The position numbers and the translations under genes are program-made. This document shows positions 41,110 through 55,849 of a stretch of DNA of 64,000 nucleotides, one piece after another. The notes under the pieces were generated by a model. The model was given only the letters and a program-made list of their open reading frames with translations. It ran no database searches and was not told the DNA's origin. Source of the stretch: Casuarius casuarius (taxonomy: Eukaryota > Chordata > Aves > Casuariiformes > Casuariidae); contig PTFA01000193.1 in NCBI GenBank assembly GCA_003342895.1, positions 1,561,793-1,625,792 on the forward strand. The letters run 5' to 3'. Within the stretch, counting starts at the first letter, position 1. The number at the start of each line of letters is the position of its first letter.

Positions 41110-41753
41110 AGGGCAGGCTCAAAACCTTGTATTACAAAAATAAAAGAGCGCGTGGCGCGGGGGCACGCGTGGAGCCGCCGGGCCAGGCTCCAGTGCCGAA
41201 CGTACCAATCAAAGGCAAATATAAAAAAGACAGACACTGTTAAACAGTCGCAGGGCAGCATCCGTAAGGCTGAACGATCCCAGCTGAACTGAGCTGATGT
41301 AAACCAAAGACCCTCCTTAATCGGAGCCCCAGCAAGGCGTGAGCGGTGTGACGGGAGCGGGGAGCGCTGCTCTCCCTTGCAGGCCAGGTCGGAGGTGGCT
41401 CTCGGAGCCCCCAGGTCTTCTCCTTCCCTGTGGTTGCAGGTCTGAAATTTGGGAACGGGGCCGGGGTCCTGTGGGGGCAAGTGCTTCTGCCTGATCTCAT
41501 CAGGGCGAGAGGCCTGCAGAGAGGGCTTCAGGTTTGGGGCTATGCCCCGGTAACCTCTACCCCGTCCTCACGGCCCGCGGGACCCCTCTGAACACGCTCC
41601 AAAAGCCCCAGCACCGGGGGCCAGGCTGCCTCCCTCCCCTTGCTGCCCACGGGCTCGCGGGTCGCCCTGCTTTACATCAGCTCAGTTAGCCCCGGCTCAG
41701 CGCTGCTCTGTGCCGTCTCCGCGGGGCTGCAGGGCAGGGGCGGCCGGGCCCGC
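41110..41753 (-). other. LIMD2: LIMD2 3' UTR (predicted)
   Basis: Non-coding sequence after the LIMD2 stop on the minus strand. It contains a TATTTTTG stretch and an AATACA hexamer (minus strand, 41133-41128), a known variant polyadenylation signal. Alternatively the transcript continues to a canonical AATAAA at 39841-39836 (minus strand). The end is not certain. Confidence 0.4.
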
Positions 41754-45502
<3,749 letters not shown>

Positions 45503-46002
45503 GGTTCCTTCTCCTCCTGCTCCTCGTTAGTGCTGAGGCTGGTGTTGGCAGGGCAGCGTTCCCCGGGGAGGGGTCCGGGACAGGCCTCTTGCAGCACCTG
45601 GAAGGGAAACGTCAGCCGGAGCGTGGCCCGGAGCGTGGCCCGGAGCCGGCAGCTGCGCGGCTCTGCGGGAGCCGGGGCGTGACGCCGACGCGTCGGTGGG
45701 CTCTGTGGGCTAGCGTGGGATTTTGGGGGGACCCCAAGAAATTTAGGCCTGCCAGACTGGCCTGGTCGGCAGGAGACGGAGGTCTGGGGAGACTGCTCGG
45801 GAGCCTTTGGGGAATCGGGCAGGTGATCTGGGGCGCCGAGGGGAAGCTGGTGCACAGCTCAGGAGGGGCAGCACCTTTCCCGTGCAAAGGCATTGGTATG
45901 TCCCCTTTTGGCCGAGACCAGCAGGCTGTGACCTCGGATGCGACATGTCAGGTGTCCAGGAGGATGGAGTTTGACAGGTCGCAGCACAGTTTTGATGTAG
46001 CA

Positions 46003-46022
46003 CAGAAAAAAAAAAAAAAAAA
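46003..46022 (+). repeat. Poly(A) run
   Basis: An uninterrupted A-run of about 19 bases in GC-rich surroundings. It could be the tail of a decayed retroposed sequence, but no element is recognisable before it. Confidence 0.7.
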
Positions 46023-46799
46023 GCAGCGTTACAAACCACCCTGAGTGGAAACAGCCAGATGAAAAGACACTGACGGATCCTCAGGGGTTTTTCCCCACCA
46101 CGAAAACACCCATAAAAGGTCAGGCTTGCTGAGCCCTGCTTTGCATGTGCAAAACAGGGATGCGGAGCGGAGCGAGCGATGCGGGGGGAGGCTGCGGCGG
46201 AGCAGGGCACCCCGAACCCGCGGCCTCGGCCCCGACGCCCCGTGCTGTGCTGCGCTACGCGGGTGCACGATGCCAGGCTGGGGGACGGCAAACCAGCCAT
46301 ATGCTCCTGTCTGGGGCTGCTTTCCTCTCCTCCCGAAACCTGCTGCTGTCTCGTACTGCCCCCCCAGAAGCTTCCCTGCTGCCCAAGGGCTCGCGTGGAC
46401 CTGGGGAAGCCCGGATGGCAGCAGACGAGCCTGGATGGAGGGCGCAGGGGGAGGGATTGGGTGCAGAGCTTGCAGGAGGCAGCTTGGCCGTGATAAGGTT
46501 GTGGTGATGTTTGCAAACATCTGGGTTTCGGGGCTCTTTGGCTGCCTATAAAGTCCAGCTCCCAGCAGCTCAGGTCAGGCTTGAGTTGTACCAGGCCGAG
46601 CACCCAAAATTGGCGACCAAGTTTCCAAACGCGGAGGCAACGTGTGGGCTTTGCTTGAGGCCGTGAGCAGCGGTGGGGGAGGCTGGACGGCCTTCGTCGC
46701 GCCCCGGCTCACAGCAAACCTTTCCCAGCCTTGTCTGAGAACCTGACTCCGATTTTGCCGACATCATTTCCCGTCTCCGCTGCGGTTTGCTTGTTATTT

Positions 46800-46960
46800 C
46801 CTGCGCCGCGGAGCGGGGCGGGTGGCAGTTCACGCGGGCGGCTGCCGCCGCAGCCTCCGTGTGCGCCGGGGTCGGGGCAGCCCAGCCCGGGGCGGCCGCT
46901 CCGGGGTCCGCACGGTGCCCAGAGCGCGGTGCAGACCCGCAGGGGAGCCTGAGGAGCCCG
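46800..46960. promoter_or_regulatory. CpG-rich block, candidate LIMD2 promoter or first exon
   Basis: A dense run of CG dinucleotides and GC boxes (GGGGCGGG) 1.3 kb upstream of the LIMD2 start codon. It is the nearest CpG island to the gene in the right direction. No TATA box is seen on the minus strand. The role is inferred from position only. Confidence 0.35.
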
Positions 46961-46999
46961 GAAGATCCCTCTGGTCCGTGCCCCCGACACGTCTCGAAC

Positions 47000-47350
47000 G
47001 CAGATGCACAACCCTTGGCCTCTTCACCTGCCTCTCCCCCTTTCCCTCAAACATCTCTCCCCCCAGCTTCCCTTCCTCTTCCAGCTCAATCTTCCTCCTC
47101 CGACTGCCACCTTCTCCTCTCCTTCAGCTTCCCCATCCCTCCTTCATCCCCCTCTTCCCCGTGTGCACACGCTCCCTGCATGGCTCCCCGGCCCTTTCCA
47201 CCTGCGATTTGTTCCTTGGCCTCTTGCAGCCTCCCCCCCCGACCCCTTCCCCGTCATCCTGCCCCGCGGACTGGTGTTCTCCATCCAGCCCCGTCCTCCA
47301 GGTCTCCTTCCTCCCAACAGCCCCCCGCCCTGATGCCTCTGCCACCCGTG
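47000..47350 (+). repeat. Polypyrimidine-rich tract
   Basis: About 350 bases made almost entirely of C and T on the plus strand, with several C6-C8 runs. Such purine/pyrimidine asymmetry can form triplex (H-) DNA. It lies upstream of LIMD2. No coding sense is apparent. Confidence 0.65.
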
Positions 47351-47359
47351 CCGGCCTCC

Positions 47360-50340
47360 GTCCCTCTGCGCCCCGGCGCACATACCCCGCTCGCGGCCCC
47401 GCGCTCACGCTCTCCCGGCCTTGGTCGCAATCGAGAGGGGCCCCCTCGGTGTAGCTGCCCTAAAGGACGGGGCTCCGAGTTGCTAAATATCCTTCCTGCC
47501 AAAGGACAGGAGGCAGGAGCAGAAACCTCAGAGGGGAAGGGTGTGTTGAAGCGATAAGAGAAACAGAAGTCAGAAACCACAGGAGGGTTTTAGGAGGCTC
47601 CCAGCTGCTGCCGTTGCTCTTTCAAGGGGGCATCAGTCCGCGCGGGAGGGGATTTGGGCCCAAAGCCTTTGACACTAACAACCCTCCGTGCACGGGGGGA
47701 CTCCAGCGGTGCAGGCTTTGCTTAGGGACGTATCTGGCCATTGCCGCATGCTTTTTTTACGAGCCCTTCGCAATTGCTAGGATAATCCTCCTGCCGCGCG
47801 CAGGAGAGGCTCCGTGGTTTCCCTGAGGAGCATCAAGGGCGTCTGGGGTGAAGCACGAAAGCAAAGTCCAAGCCTCCGCAGTGGAGACTGGCACCTAACT
47901 GCTGGGCCAAGCTTTTCCAAACCTCTGTTCCCTAAGTCTCGTAGCTGCCGACACGACCCCCTGGAAGCGCAGGACCGAGGCCGGCCCTCTCCTCGTCGTG
48001 GTTTCCAGCATCTGGCTCGGGACGGGGCGAGAGCCCCTTCGTCCTGCCGGTGCTACGGCCCCTGCTCTTCCACCCCTGCCAGGAGCACCCAGGGGCCTGC
48101 GGGCAAAATAACCCTTTCTCCAAAGGATCGTGCCCTCTTCCCAGGAAGACGGAGCAGCACCGGTAGCAGCACCAGTGGCCGCAGCGTGGCAGGCATGGAG
48201 GAGGTCTCGGCGTGATCCGGAGACACGGCCAGCTGCAGAGCACCGCAGCCATAGGACACGCCGGGCGCCCGAGCTGCCAGCCGGGCAGAGGAACATCTGC
48301 CTGCCCAGACCTCTGCCACCGGCAGCCGCCAGCCCTGCTCTGAACGCTTTTTTGGTGAAATTGCAACGCGGTGTCCAAGGCAGGAGCTTGGGGCTGGAGC
48401 TCATCCAGCAGCCGCAGGGGAGGTGTGCCTCGCGCACGTGAGCGCGGCGAGACGAGTGCTGGTCCCTGCCTTTTAGCGCTGAAGACAGAGCTCTGCAGGG
48501 TCCAGGGGAGCCAGTTCGCCCCAGAAGACGCTCGGTCACAGAGTTTTTGCCTGGCAGCTTTTCCCAGTCCCCCCTCACCTTCCTGCCTGGCCCCGGGGGC
48601 AGATGTTAGATGTCCCCGGTCCCGGAGCCGTCCCTGCTGGCTAACAGCCTCTCCGAACGCTGAAGGGCTTCCGGTCCGGGAAAGCAACGGGACCGCGAAG
48701 GGCGAGAGGCCCCTCTCCGCCATATGGTTCCCATTAGCAGCCCTGTGAAGTGTGTTAACTGCTGGGATCCCTGCGCCTTTGCGAGAGGCTTTCCCAAAGG
48801 CAAAGCGCCGGGTGAGGGAGCTGGGCCCCTTCCCTCTCCATCCCGTCCGGCAGGGACCTGCGTGGGCACCGGCTGTCACCGGCAGCACGGCAGGGCATGG
48901 ACAGGGGCTCAGCACCTCTGTGGAGAGGCTGTCAGGCCTCTCCCCCGGGAAGACGTGGATTAAGCCGATTGCTCTGGGGACTGATGTCCCCAAGAATATG
49001 TGCAGGATTAGTGCAGCCGACACACCCGGGCCAGCTGCTGACCTCCAGCTCCATGGCCAGCTCAGCCCGTGGCCTCTCGCGACGGGGTTGTCACCGGGAC
49101 TGCTTGGGGAGGAGGAGAAGAGGAGCTGGAAAAGCCCGTCTCCTTGAGTCTGAGAATCACCCAACTCATTGCACAGCTGGCCTCAAAGCTGATCTACGCC
49201 ATGAAACAACACGTGGTGCAGAGTCCGTGTCAAAGGGGCCAGCGCCAGGACCAGGCACAGTACCGCCAGGGAAGGCTCGCGGTGAACCCAGGGATGCTTT
49301 GGCTTCAAGTGGGAGAGGGACACCAAGGTGCAGCGAGCCTGATGGCCACAGCTCCAGCATCAACCATGGAGGACTCCGTGGCAGACCAGCCCGGCCTCTT
49401 CCGCAGACACCGCTTCACCGCCATTAGGTTTCAGGAGAAACAGCCGCCCAACACCGACCTGCTGCTGCCCTTGCCCCCCGCAGCACGGCGCCGGCCTGCC
49501 CCACTGATCCATTTTCCATCCACGTCCTGCGCCCGGGCTGCCTCTCGAAAGGCTGCCAGCGGGCAGGGACTCTGCAGCCGCGACGCTGCGGGACGCTGAC
49601 GAGGACGAGCTGTGGGGAGGGACAGGGCGACAAGGGGGGACCCGCACAAGAGGGGAGTGAGCCCGACGGGCGCCCCTGCCCACCCGCTCGGCTCTCCCGC
49701 CTTCGGCCCTGCCGCGGCTCTTCCTCCCCCGCGGAGGAGGCACGCGGCACCGGGAGGATGGGGCCGAGGGGCACCGCGCTGGTCCCCAGCACCTGCCCAT
49801 CAGCGAGGGGGCAGACGGGGCAGGGGGATGCTGCTGAGGTCCCACCGGAGAGGGACCGGTGCCCTGTGCATGGACCATGACGAAACTCTCCAGCAGGGCT
49901 CCCGGAGACCCTGGGCTCTGCACAAGCATGAGCCAGACCCAGAAAGAAAGAAAGTGCCTTTTTGGCAAAACAGCCTAGAGAAAGGAGGTCTGGTGCTTCC
50001 CTGGGAGAACACAGGATGGGGAAGCTAGCAGTACGAGGCAGCTCACGGAGAGGAACGATTACGGGCACTGCAGTTCTGCCCATGCCACCAGCTGGCTGCA
50101 CAAAGTGCTGAGCCATGGCTGTCACTTGTGGTGACACTGGGGAAAGCCCTGCTTGGCCAGTGCTAAGGAGACGAGTTTACTAACCCCAGGGAAAGGGAGG
50201 ACTTGGAGCAAACGGGGTGCTGCAGCTCTATTTCAGCTGTTTGCCCACCAGCTCATGGTGTCCATGAACTTCTGCTGGAGTTGCCACCAGCCGATGTTTG
50301 CTAAATTAACACAGATGAGGAGAAATAGGAGGAGGTGAGT
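47360..50340. other. GC-rich non-coding stretch upstream of LIMD2
   Basis: It contains long overlapping open frames on both strands, including one of about 410 codons on the minus strand (49164-47932). None shows a domain, a conserved motif or a biased composition that suggests a protein. I treat them as effects of high GC content. It may be part of a long first intron of LIMD2. Confidence 0.5.
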
Positions 50341-50344
50341 TGCA

Positions 50345-50600
50345 TTGGCCTGGTGAAGAGGAGGCTTGGGATTATCTAAAAGCGGCCTACACCTTCTTGA
50401 AGGGGAGTTACAAAGACAACAGAGACAAATCGTTCTCCGTAGTGCTGCCAGATGATACAGCAAGCGGCAATGGCCAAAAATGGCAGATGGGGAGGTTCAG
50501 GTGGGACATCAGGAAAAACTGTTTCACTGGGAGAAAGACGTGGAAGCTCTGCAGGACAGCGCTAATTAAATGCAATATAAACCTGGTGCAAGTGAGCACA
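50345..50600 (+). mobile_element. Degraded CR1-type LINE fragment (3' region)
   Basis: It contains in order 'cctggtgaagaggaggct', 'cttgaaggggagttacaaag', 'gcaatggccaaaaatggcag', 'gaggttcaggtgggacatca' and 'ggaaaaactgtttcactggg'. This is the typical order at the end of avian/reptilian CR1 elements. There is no open reading frame and the element is truncated at its 5' end. It is the only CR1 copy I recognise in the window. Confidence 0.75.
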
Positions 50601-52535
50601 AGCAGCAAATAGCAGTCAATGCTCCTTCCTTCCCCTTTTCAGTTTCTCCACAGTCTCTTCCGTAAACATCTCCTGTCTCACCTTGATGCCTCATCTTCTA
50701 ATTTCCTACCTGAATGTATCTGCTCTTTCTCAGGCTGTGTCCTGTCACCTCTGCCAGCAATCCCAGATGCTCTTTCTTCTTCAGTGCCATCCACTTGCTG
50801 AGCTCCCCCCAGGCTACAGGAGCTTCTCGCTACACCTCCCCAAGCGCCTGGTTTGGCACAACTCTGCTTCAGCCATTTCTAGGACTCCTGTCTCACCACG
50901 CTCCTGTTTGCTGCTCTGGTTTTTCTCACTGCTGGCAGATCTCCTAACCTGCACGGCTCCCTGGGTCCTGCCAGCGCGCCTCCGTCTCAGCCGGGAGCTA
51001 AAGGGGCTGCTGACGAGATCAGTCCCACATCTCTCCCTGGGGAAGAATCCATGTCCTCTCCCCATTTTGCTGCCTCTTCCTTCTCCTTCCAATTTGTGTG
51101 CAGTTCGTCTCCACCTTCAGTAATCATTTCCTTGGGGCACTGCATCAAGTGCTCTCCTTAAGACTCATTAGATCCTGTTGTCTTAGGAGTCAGTTATCCC
51201 ACCCAAGGAAGACACAGAGCCGACCTGACAAGATCTGTGATAAAACCATGCTGCATTTTATTCTGCTTCCCAACCCTGCGTCTTTGGTTTCCCTTCCAAA
51301 ACCTATTCTAGAAACTCACCTTTTATTGTACTCAAACTAATGGACCTGTAATTGTGTATAATTTCCCCCTTTCCCCAAACACAACCTGCAAGTGTGAAGC
51401 TGGCTAATCTCCTCCCATGAGATATCACCTGTAAAATACCAGATTTGGAACTGCAGTTTCCTATGTGGGCTAGCCTGTGCCTTGAGCAAAGCTCCTGGAA
51501 AAGCCCTGCCGGCCACGGCCTCCACCTCCATCTTCCCTACTAGGGTCCCAGATGTGCTGCAACCCCACACAGGACCCGCTGCTCTGCAAGGGCCTGGGGT
51601 TTCGGTGGTGCGAAGAGGAGAAGCAAGCCTCGGAGAGGCTCCGCGCTGCTGTGCCGGGGCACCTCAGAGGCTGCCGAGGCTCCCCGTGAGCTGGCCATAT
51701 GGAGAGGGTTATGGGCACACCAGAGGAGTGCAAAATGGATCCAAAGTGTGTTTAATAACGATTGCAATAATCCCGTCACTCGGATTTAATGTTTTCCAAC
51801 CCAGAGCTTTACTAACAGTTAGGTAAGCTCTGCAACACCCCCAGATGGCAGATAAAAATGCCTTAGAGGGAAGTGAAAGGCAGACACCTCCGGGGGAACA
51901 TGGCAGCTGCCGAACAATGGACAACAGCTCTGCAAAAGCTGGGGAAGGGCGAAAAGGAAAAGAAAAATCCCATCTCCAGCTGGGGCTGCAGGGGGTATTT
52001 GTAGGCTTGCAGCACTGACTCGCTGAAGGAAACCAGAAGAGGAACTGCCTTCCCTAATGAGAAGTCTTGTGGGATTTTTGTTGACCAAAAAAGGTCAGGG
52101 GCTAGCTTTAAGCTAGAGAAATAGAAGATGCATCCAGTCACTTTGCACCCCTAGTGCTGAGCTGGCCTAAGCGGCTGGTTCTGACATCTTAACTGGCCCT
52201 CTGCTTCTTGCAGGGCTCCCATTTAAATAGGATGTTAATACCAGAATTATTTTGTAATCTACATTAATAACGTTGCAGACATGTGCTACTTCTTGCCTTA
52301 AATACGTGACAGCTCAGCTGGGGCGCCAGATGTCTTCCCTGAGAGCCCTAGCACGACGTCTTCGATGGACAAAGCCCAGTCTCCGAGGCGTGATCGAGGC
52401 CACTGCCTTAGCTTGCTCCTCCAAAGCTGACGCCCACCCAGCAGAAATCGGCGGTGAATTGATCAAAAATGTGACCTACAAGGTAGCTTAGCTGGTCTCA
52501 AACGATCCAGTGGGATTAGACAGATCAGACCGGCT
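50601..52535. other. Non-coding stretch, no gene seen
   Basis: Pyrimidine-rich sequence at 50.6-51.1 kb, then mixed unique sequence. Short open frames occur on both strands with no recognisable product. Confidence 0.55.
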
Positions 52536-52539
52536 CAAA

Positions 52540-52660
52540 ACCTAGTGGCTACAGCACAGGACCAGGATGCAGGAGCCCCAGGGCTGATTCCCGGCTCCGC
52601 ACCTTATTTTTGCACGAGCGTGGACAAATCGCTTCGTTTTTGTGTGCCCCCCCCGCAATG
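52540..52660 (+). repeat. MIR-like SINE fragment
   Basis: It has 'agtggctacagcacaggacc', 'gctgattcccggctccgcac' and 'gtggacaaatcgcttcgttt', which follow the CORE-SINE/MIR order: tRNA-like start, core, then 'gacaagtcacttc' module. It is the best preserved MIR-like copy in the window. Confidence 0.6.
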
Positions 52661-52949
52661 CAAGCAGAGCTGCTCTCCTTTGTGAAGCCCTGGGAGATCC
52701 CTGGCTGTTAAGGGTTGTGTCAGAGCTCGGGGTATTTGTGTTGCTATTAAATCTCGCAGTCGTGCAACAGCCTCCCCAGGGAGCTGATGAAAGACCCATC
52801 GCTGCAAAGGTTGCAAGCCGGGCGGGATGGGGCACCGGGAGATGCACCGCTGCGGATTGCCCTGCCTTAGCCGAGGGGGCCGAGCGAGCTGGGGTCTAAC
52901 AGGTTTTCTTCCATCTCTGCTTTTTTTCCCCGATCGGCTTCAGAAAATG

Positions 52950-54000
52950 GATCTGTCCAGCCCCTCTCCGGCACACGCACGCGACAAAGAGGCAGTGAGC
53001 CCCCGAAACGCTGCGCCCCGCGACGCCGGCGGCCGCCCCACGGTGCTTCCCACGAGCGCGGCTCTCCGCTCGCTTGCGCTCCCAGCCCACGCGGGGTGCG
53101 GGGCGCCGGCAGCACTCCCCAAAAAGCTCCCGGGGCTCTGGCAGCATCCCACGAGCAGCCCCCCACCCCGAATGCGCTCCCCGCGGCCGCCTCGGCCGAG
53201 CCTCCCCCCAAAGCAAAACTTCCAGGCGCGGCTCCGACCTGCTCCCGGGGACAGCGCGTGGAGGGGGCACGAAATTCCCAGCCGGCAGCGCTGCTCTCCG
53301 CGGCTCCCGCCGCCTTTGCGTCCCTCCCTTCTCTCCATCCCTGCCTCCCTCTCCCCACGCCTCGCTCTCCCTCCTGGCGTTGCCTCCCTTCCCACCTGGG
53401 AGCAGGGCTGGCGGCGGGTAGCCCCTCTCCGTCCCCGAACACCAGGGCGCGGACCCTGCCTCGCCCCCCTCCGCGGCGCCCCGTTGTTCCCCGCCGGCGG
53501 GGGCTCACCGCACGCCTGGGCTGCGCGCCGAAACGCCGGGCGGGAGGGCGTCCCCCAGGCCAGGCCAGGCCAGGCCAAGCCAGGCCAAGCGGTCGGGCCG
53601 TCCGTCTGTCCGTCCGTCCGTCCGGGGTGGCTTCGCTGCCCGGCTCTGCGCGGCGGCGGAGGCCGGGGCGCGGGGAGCCGGAGCGTTTCCTGCCAGCTCC
53701 CCCGGCCGCCTCGCCAGCCCTTTTATCGCCGGGCTGCCGCGGTGATTGGCTCGCCGCGCCGGGCCGGCTTCGAGCCGCGCTCGCCTTTGTGTGAAGCCAA
53801 CCTCTAACCCCGGCCTCGCCGAGCCCCCCTGCTCCCGCCTGCCTCCCCCGGCCCCGGGCCCGCGGCGGGGAGCCGCCGGCGGCAGGGAGCAAGGGGCTTC
53901 ACCTGGGGCTGCGGATGAGGCCGGGGGCTCCCGCCCCTGCGAGGCTTCCTGCGGGGTCCTGGTGGATCCCGGAGGATCCTTCCCTCCCGGGGCCGGCGAG
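52950..54000. promoter_or_regulatory. CpG island with minus-strand CCAAT and TATA-like elements
   Basis: Very GC- and CpG-rich. On the minus strand a CCAAT motif (reverse complement at 53745-53749, in AGCCAATCA) is followed about 20 bases downstream by ATAAAAGGG (53726-53718). This predicts a start near 53690 reading toward LIMD2. It could be the LIMD2 promoter with an 8-kb first intron, or belong to an unrecognised transcript. Confidence 0.45.
53557..53625 (+). repeat. Adjacent microsatellites (CCAGG)n-like and (CCGT)n
   Basis: About seven 5-base units of CCAGG/CCAAG lie next to six units of CCGT/CTGT, separated by about ten bases. They lie just downstream of the predicted minus-strand start, so would be in its 5' UTR or first exon. 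Confidence 0.85.
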
Positions 54001-54039
54001 AGACGCTTCCCCCCCCCCAGCTTCAGAAAATCGGTTGCT

Positions 54040-54330
54040 GAGGAAGGACTGAACCCCCCCCGGCAAGGGAGATCCTGGACCGAACCTCCCTGGCAGGGGG
54101 GATCCTGGACCGAACCCCCCAGCAAGGGGATCCCTGGAACAGACCCCCCGGCAAGGGGATCCCTGGACCGAACCCCCCCAGAGCAAGAGAGATACTGGAC
54201 CGAACCCCCTCAGCAAGGGGGATCCCTGGAGCAAACCCCCCCAGCAAGGGAGATCCTGGACCGAACCCCCCGGCAAGGGGGATCCCTGGACCGACCCCCC
54301 CCAGCAAGGGGGATCCCTGCGCCCTGAGCT
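54040..54330 (+). repeat. Minisatellite, about 9 units of ~30 bp
   Basis: Units begin gatcc(c)tggaccgaaccc and end in a C-run then (a)gcaaggg. Successive GATC-type starts fall at 54071, 54101, 54129, 54158, 54191, 54221, 54252, 54281 and 54312, giving a period of 28-33 bases. Because the period is near 30, open frames run through it on both strands, but the product is only a repeat peptide. It lies between the putative LIMD2 promoter and the RNF113A promoter. Confidence 0.93.
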
Positions 54331-55210
54331 GCTTGGGGGGGCAAAACGGAGCCGTGGCGGTGTCAGGAACGGGCGTTATCCCTGCGAGCCGGAGCGCTGG
54401 GGCAGGAGCTGGTCACCAGCTCCGGCAGGGCCGGGCGCAGGTTTCCACGGGCAATCGAGGGCATCGCCGCATCCGGATGGAGCCACTGCGGCGTGGGACA
54501 GAGAGGCTGAAGTTCGACAGGCGGGAATTTCCCCAGAAACCAGCCCAAAAAAATTAGGAGCAAATAGGTTAGGAGTTAAAACCCGAAGGGAACTCGGAGG
54601 CGGCTTGGGCAAAGGCTGAGACCGGCCGCGGAAGGAGGGATGGCCGCGAGCGGAGAAAGGGAAGGAGGAGAGCGGTGCCGCTGGAAGGAGCCCAATGCGG
54701 GCTCGAAACAGGCCGCGAGCGCACGCCCAGCGCCTGCCCCGATGCACGAACGGGTCCGCGATGGTCCCATGTTCCCGCGGACGGCCCCGGGGTGCGACGG
54801 AGCCGCTGGAGCAGACACGGGCGCTGCGAAGGCAGGCGAGCGTTGCCTGCCGTCCCCAGCGCGAAACACATGGCTCAGGAGTTCATGGCGGTGCTCGCTG
54901 GCCGAGGAGACGGCAGTGCTGCCGTTTATCACCGCTGCTGCTCCGCATCGCCCAAACTGCGTCTGCGATGTAAAGGCCTGCTGCCACCGGGAGCAAATAA
55001 AAGAGGAGTTGGACTTGATAGTAAAATTAGCTGTTGCCAAGCAGAGCCAGACCCAGCGACACGGATGATCACACGTATGGCGCAGCGGGGGCCTGGCAGG
55101 GCCACGAAAGCCCGGGTCCATCTGGGCAGGGGAAGAGGAGAGCGTCCAAGGCTTCGCCGTGCTGCCCCGGAGAGAGGGCGGCGCACCGGGAAGCTGTGGC
55201 GAGTGGGGAG
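54331..55210. other. Divergent intergenic spacer, no gene seen
   Basis: GC-rich unique sequence between the minisatellite and the alternating tract. Large open frames on both strands overlap each other and carry no recognisable domain. Confidence 0.55.
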
Positions 55211-55214
55211 AGGG

Positions 55215-55490
55215 GCACGTGCACACGCGTGTGCACTTGCATGTGCACACACATGCACGCACATATGCATGCATATGCACACACACGTACATGCAGGTGC
55301 AGGCACACGCATGCATACACACGCGTGTGCCCACATACGTGCACACACATGCGCACATAGAAGTGACATGCAAACGTGCGCGTGCACACAGGAGCACGCA
55401 CACACGTGCATGAACATGGACACACACGTGATACACGCGTGCCCACGCAGACACGCGCACACCCTCGCACACAGGCCCACGTGGACACGT
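55215..55490. repeat. Alternating purine/pyrimidine tract (CA/TG/CG-rich), Z-DNA prone
   Basis: Nearly 280 bases alternate purine and pyrimidine, built from CA, TG, CG and TA steps such as gcacgtgcacacgcgtgtgc and atatgcatgcatatgcac. It is not a pure CA repeat. Many CACGTG, ACGCGT and GCATGC palindromes occur. The alternation degrades after about 55360. The tract ends 570 bases upstream of the RNF113A start codon. Confidence 0.9.
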
Positions 55491-55849
55491 GGCGGCAGCA
55501 GCGATGGAGCCGGGCTCAGGTCTGGGAGCCCGCGCCGGCCCGTGGCACCCGCCGTGGGGCAGCCGGCAGTGGGGCCCCCTTCACCCTCGACGGCGGCGGG
55601 CCGGGGACAGGCCTCCACCGCCCATGGCGGCGCGGGGCCCCTGGGCTGGGCGCCATTACGCGTTGCTATGGCGACGCGCAAGGCCCTGCTGGCGCAGGCC
55701 GAGCGCTGCTGGGAGATGGATGGGGACCGAGATGACGGGACAAGGGGGACGATGGGGATGACGGGGGAGGCCTCCCGGCTGGGAGGAGGGAGCCGGCGGT
55801 GCCACACGGCTGCAGGGCGGGGGGTCCCGGGGGGCTCCAGCCCCCCCCC

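Noticed and set aside
41204..41228. CCAAT followed by an ATATAAAA-like element on the plus strand
   Set aside because: The two motifs are only about ten bases apart, too close for a normal promoter, and no gene follows. It falls in the probable LIMD2 3' UTR.
46547..46553. TATAAAG on the plus strand
   Set aside because: No plus-strand gene, splice donor or coding sequence could be linked to it. It is likely a chance match.
47932..49164. Open frame of about 410 codons on the minus strand
   Set aside because: It lies in GC-rich DNA where stop codons are rare. It overlaps long frames on the opposite strand and shows no domain, repeat pattern or recognisable family.
52827..53892. Overlapping frames of 326 (plus) and 341 (minus) codons
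   Set aside because: They sit in the CpG island with Pro/Arg/Ala/Gly-rich products on both strands, typical of GC-rich non-coding sequence.
53746..54327. Repeat protein encoded by the minisatellite
   Set aside because: The near-30-base period keeps a frame open on both strands, but unit lengths vary between 28 and 33, so the frame shifts in relation to the unit. This argues against a selected peptide.
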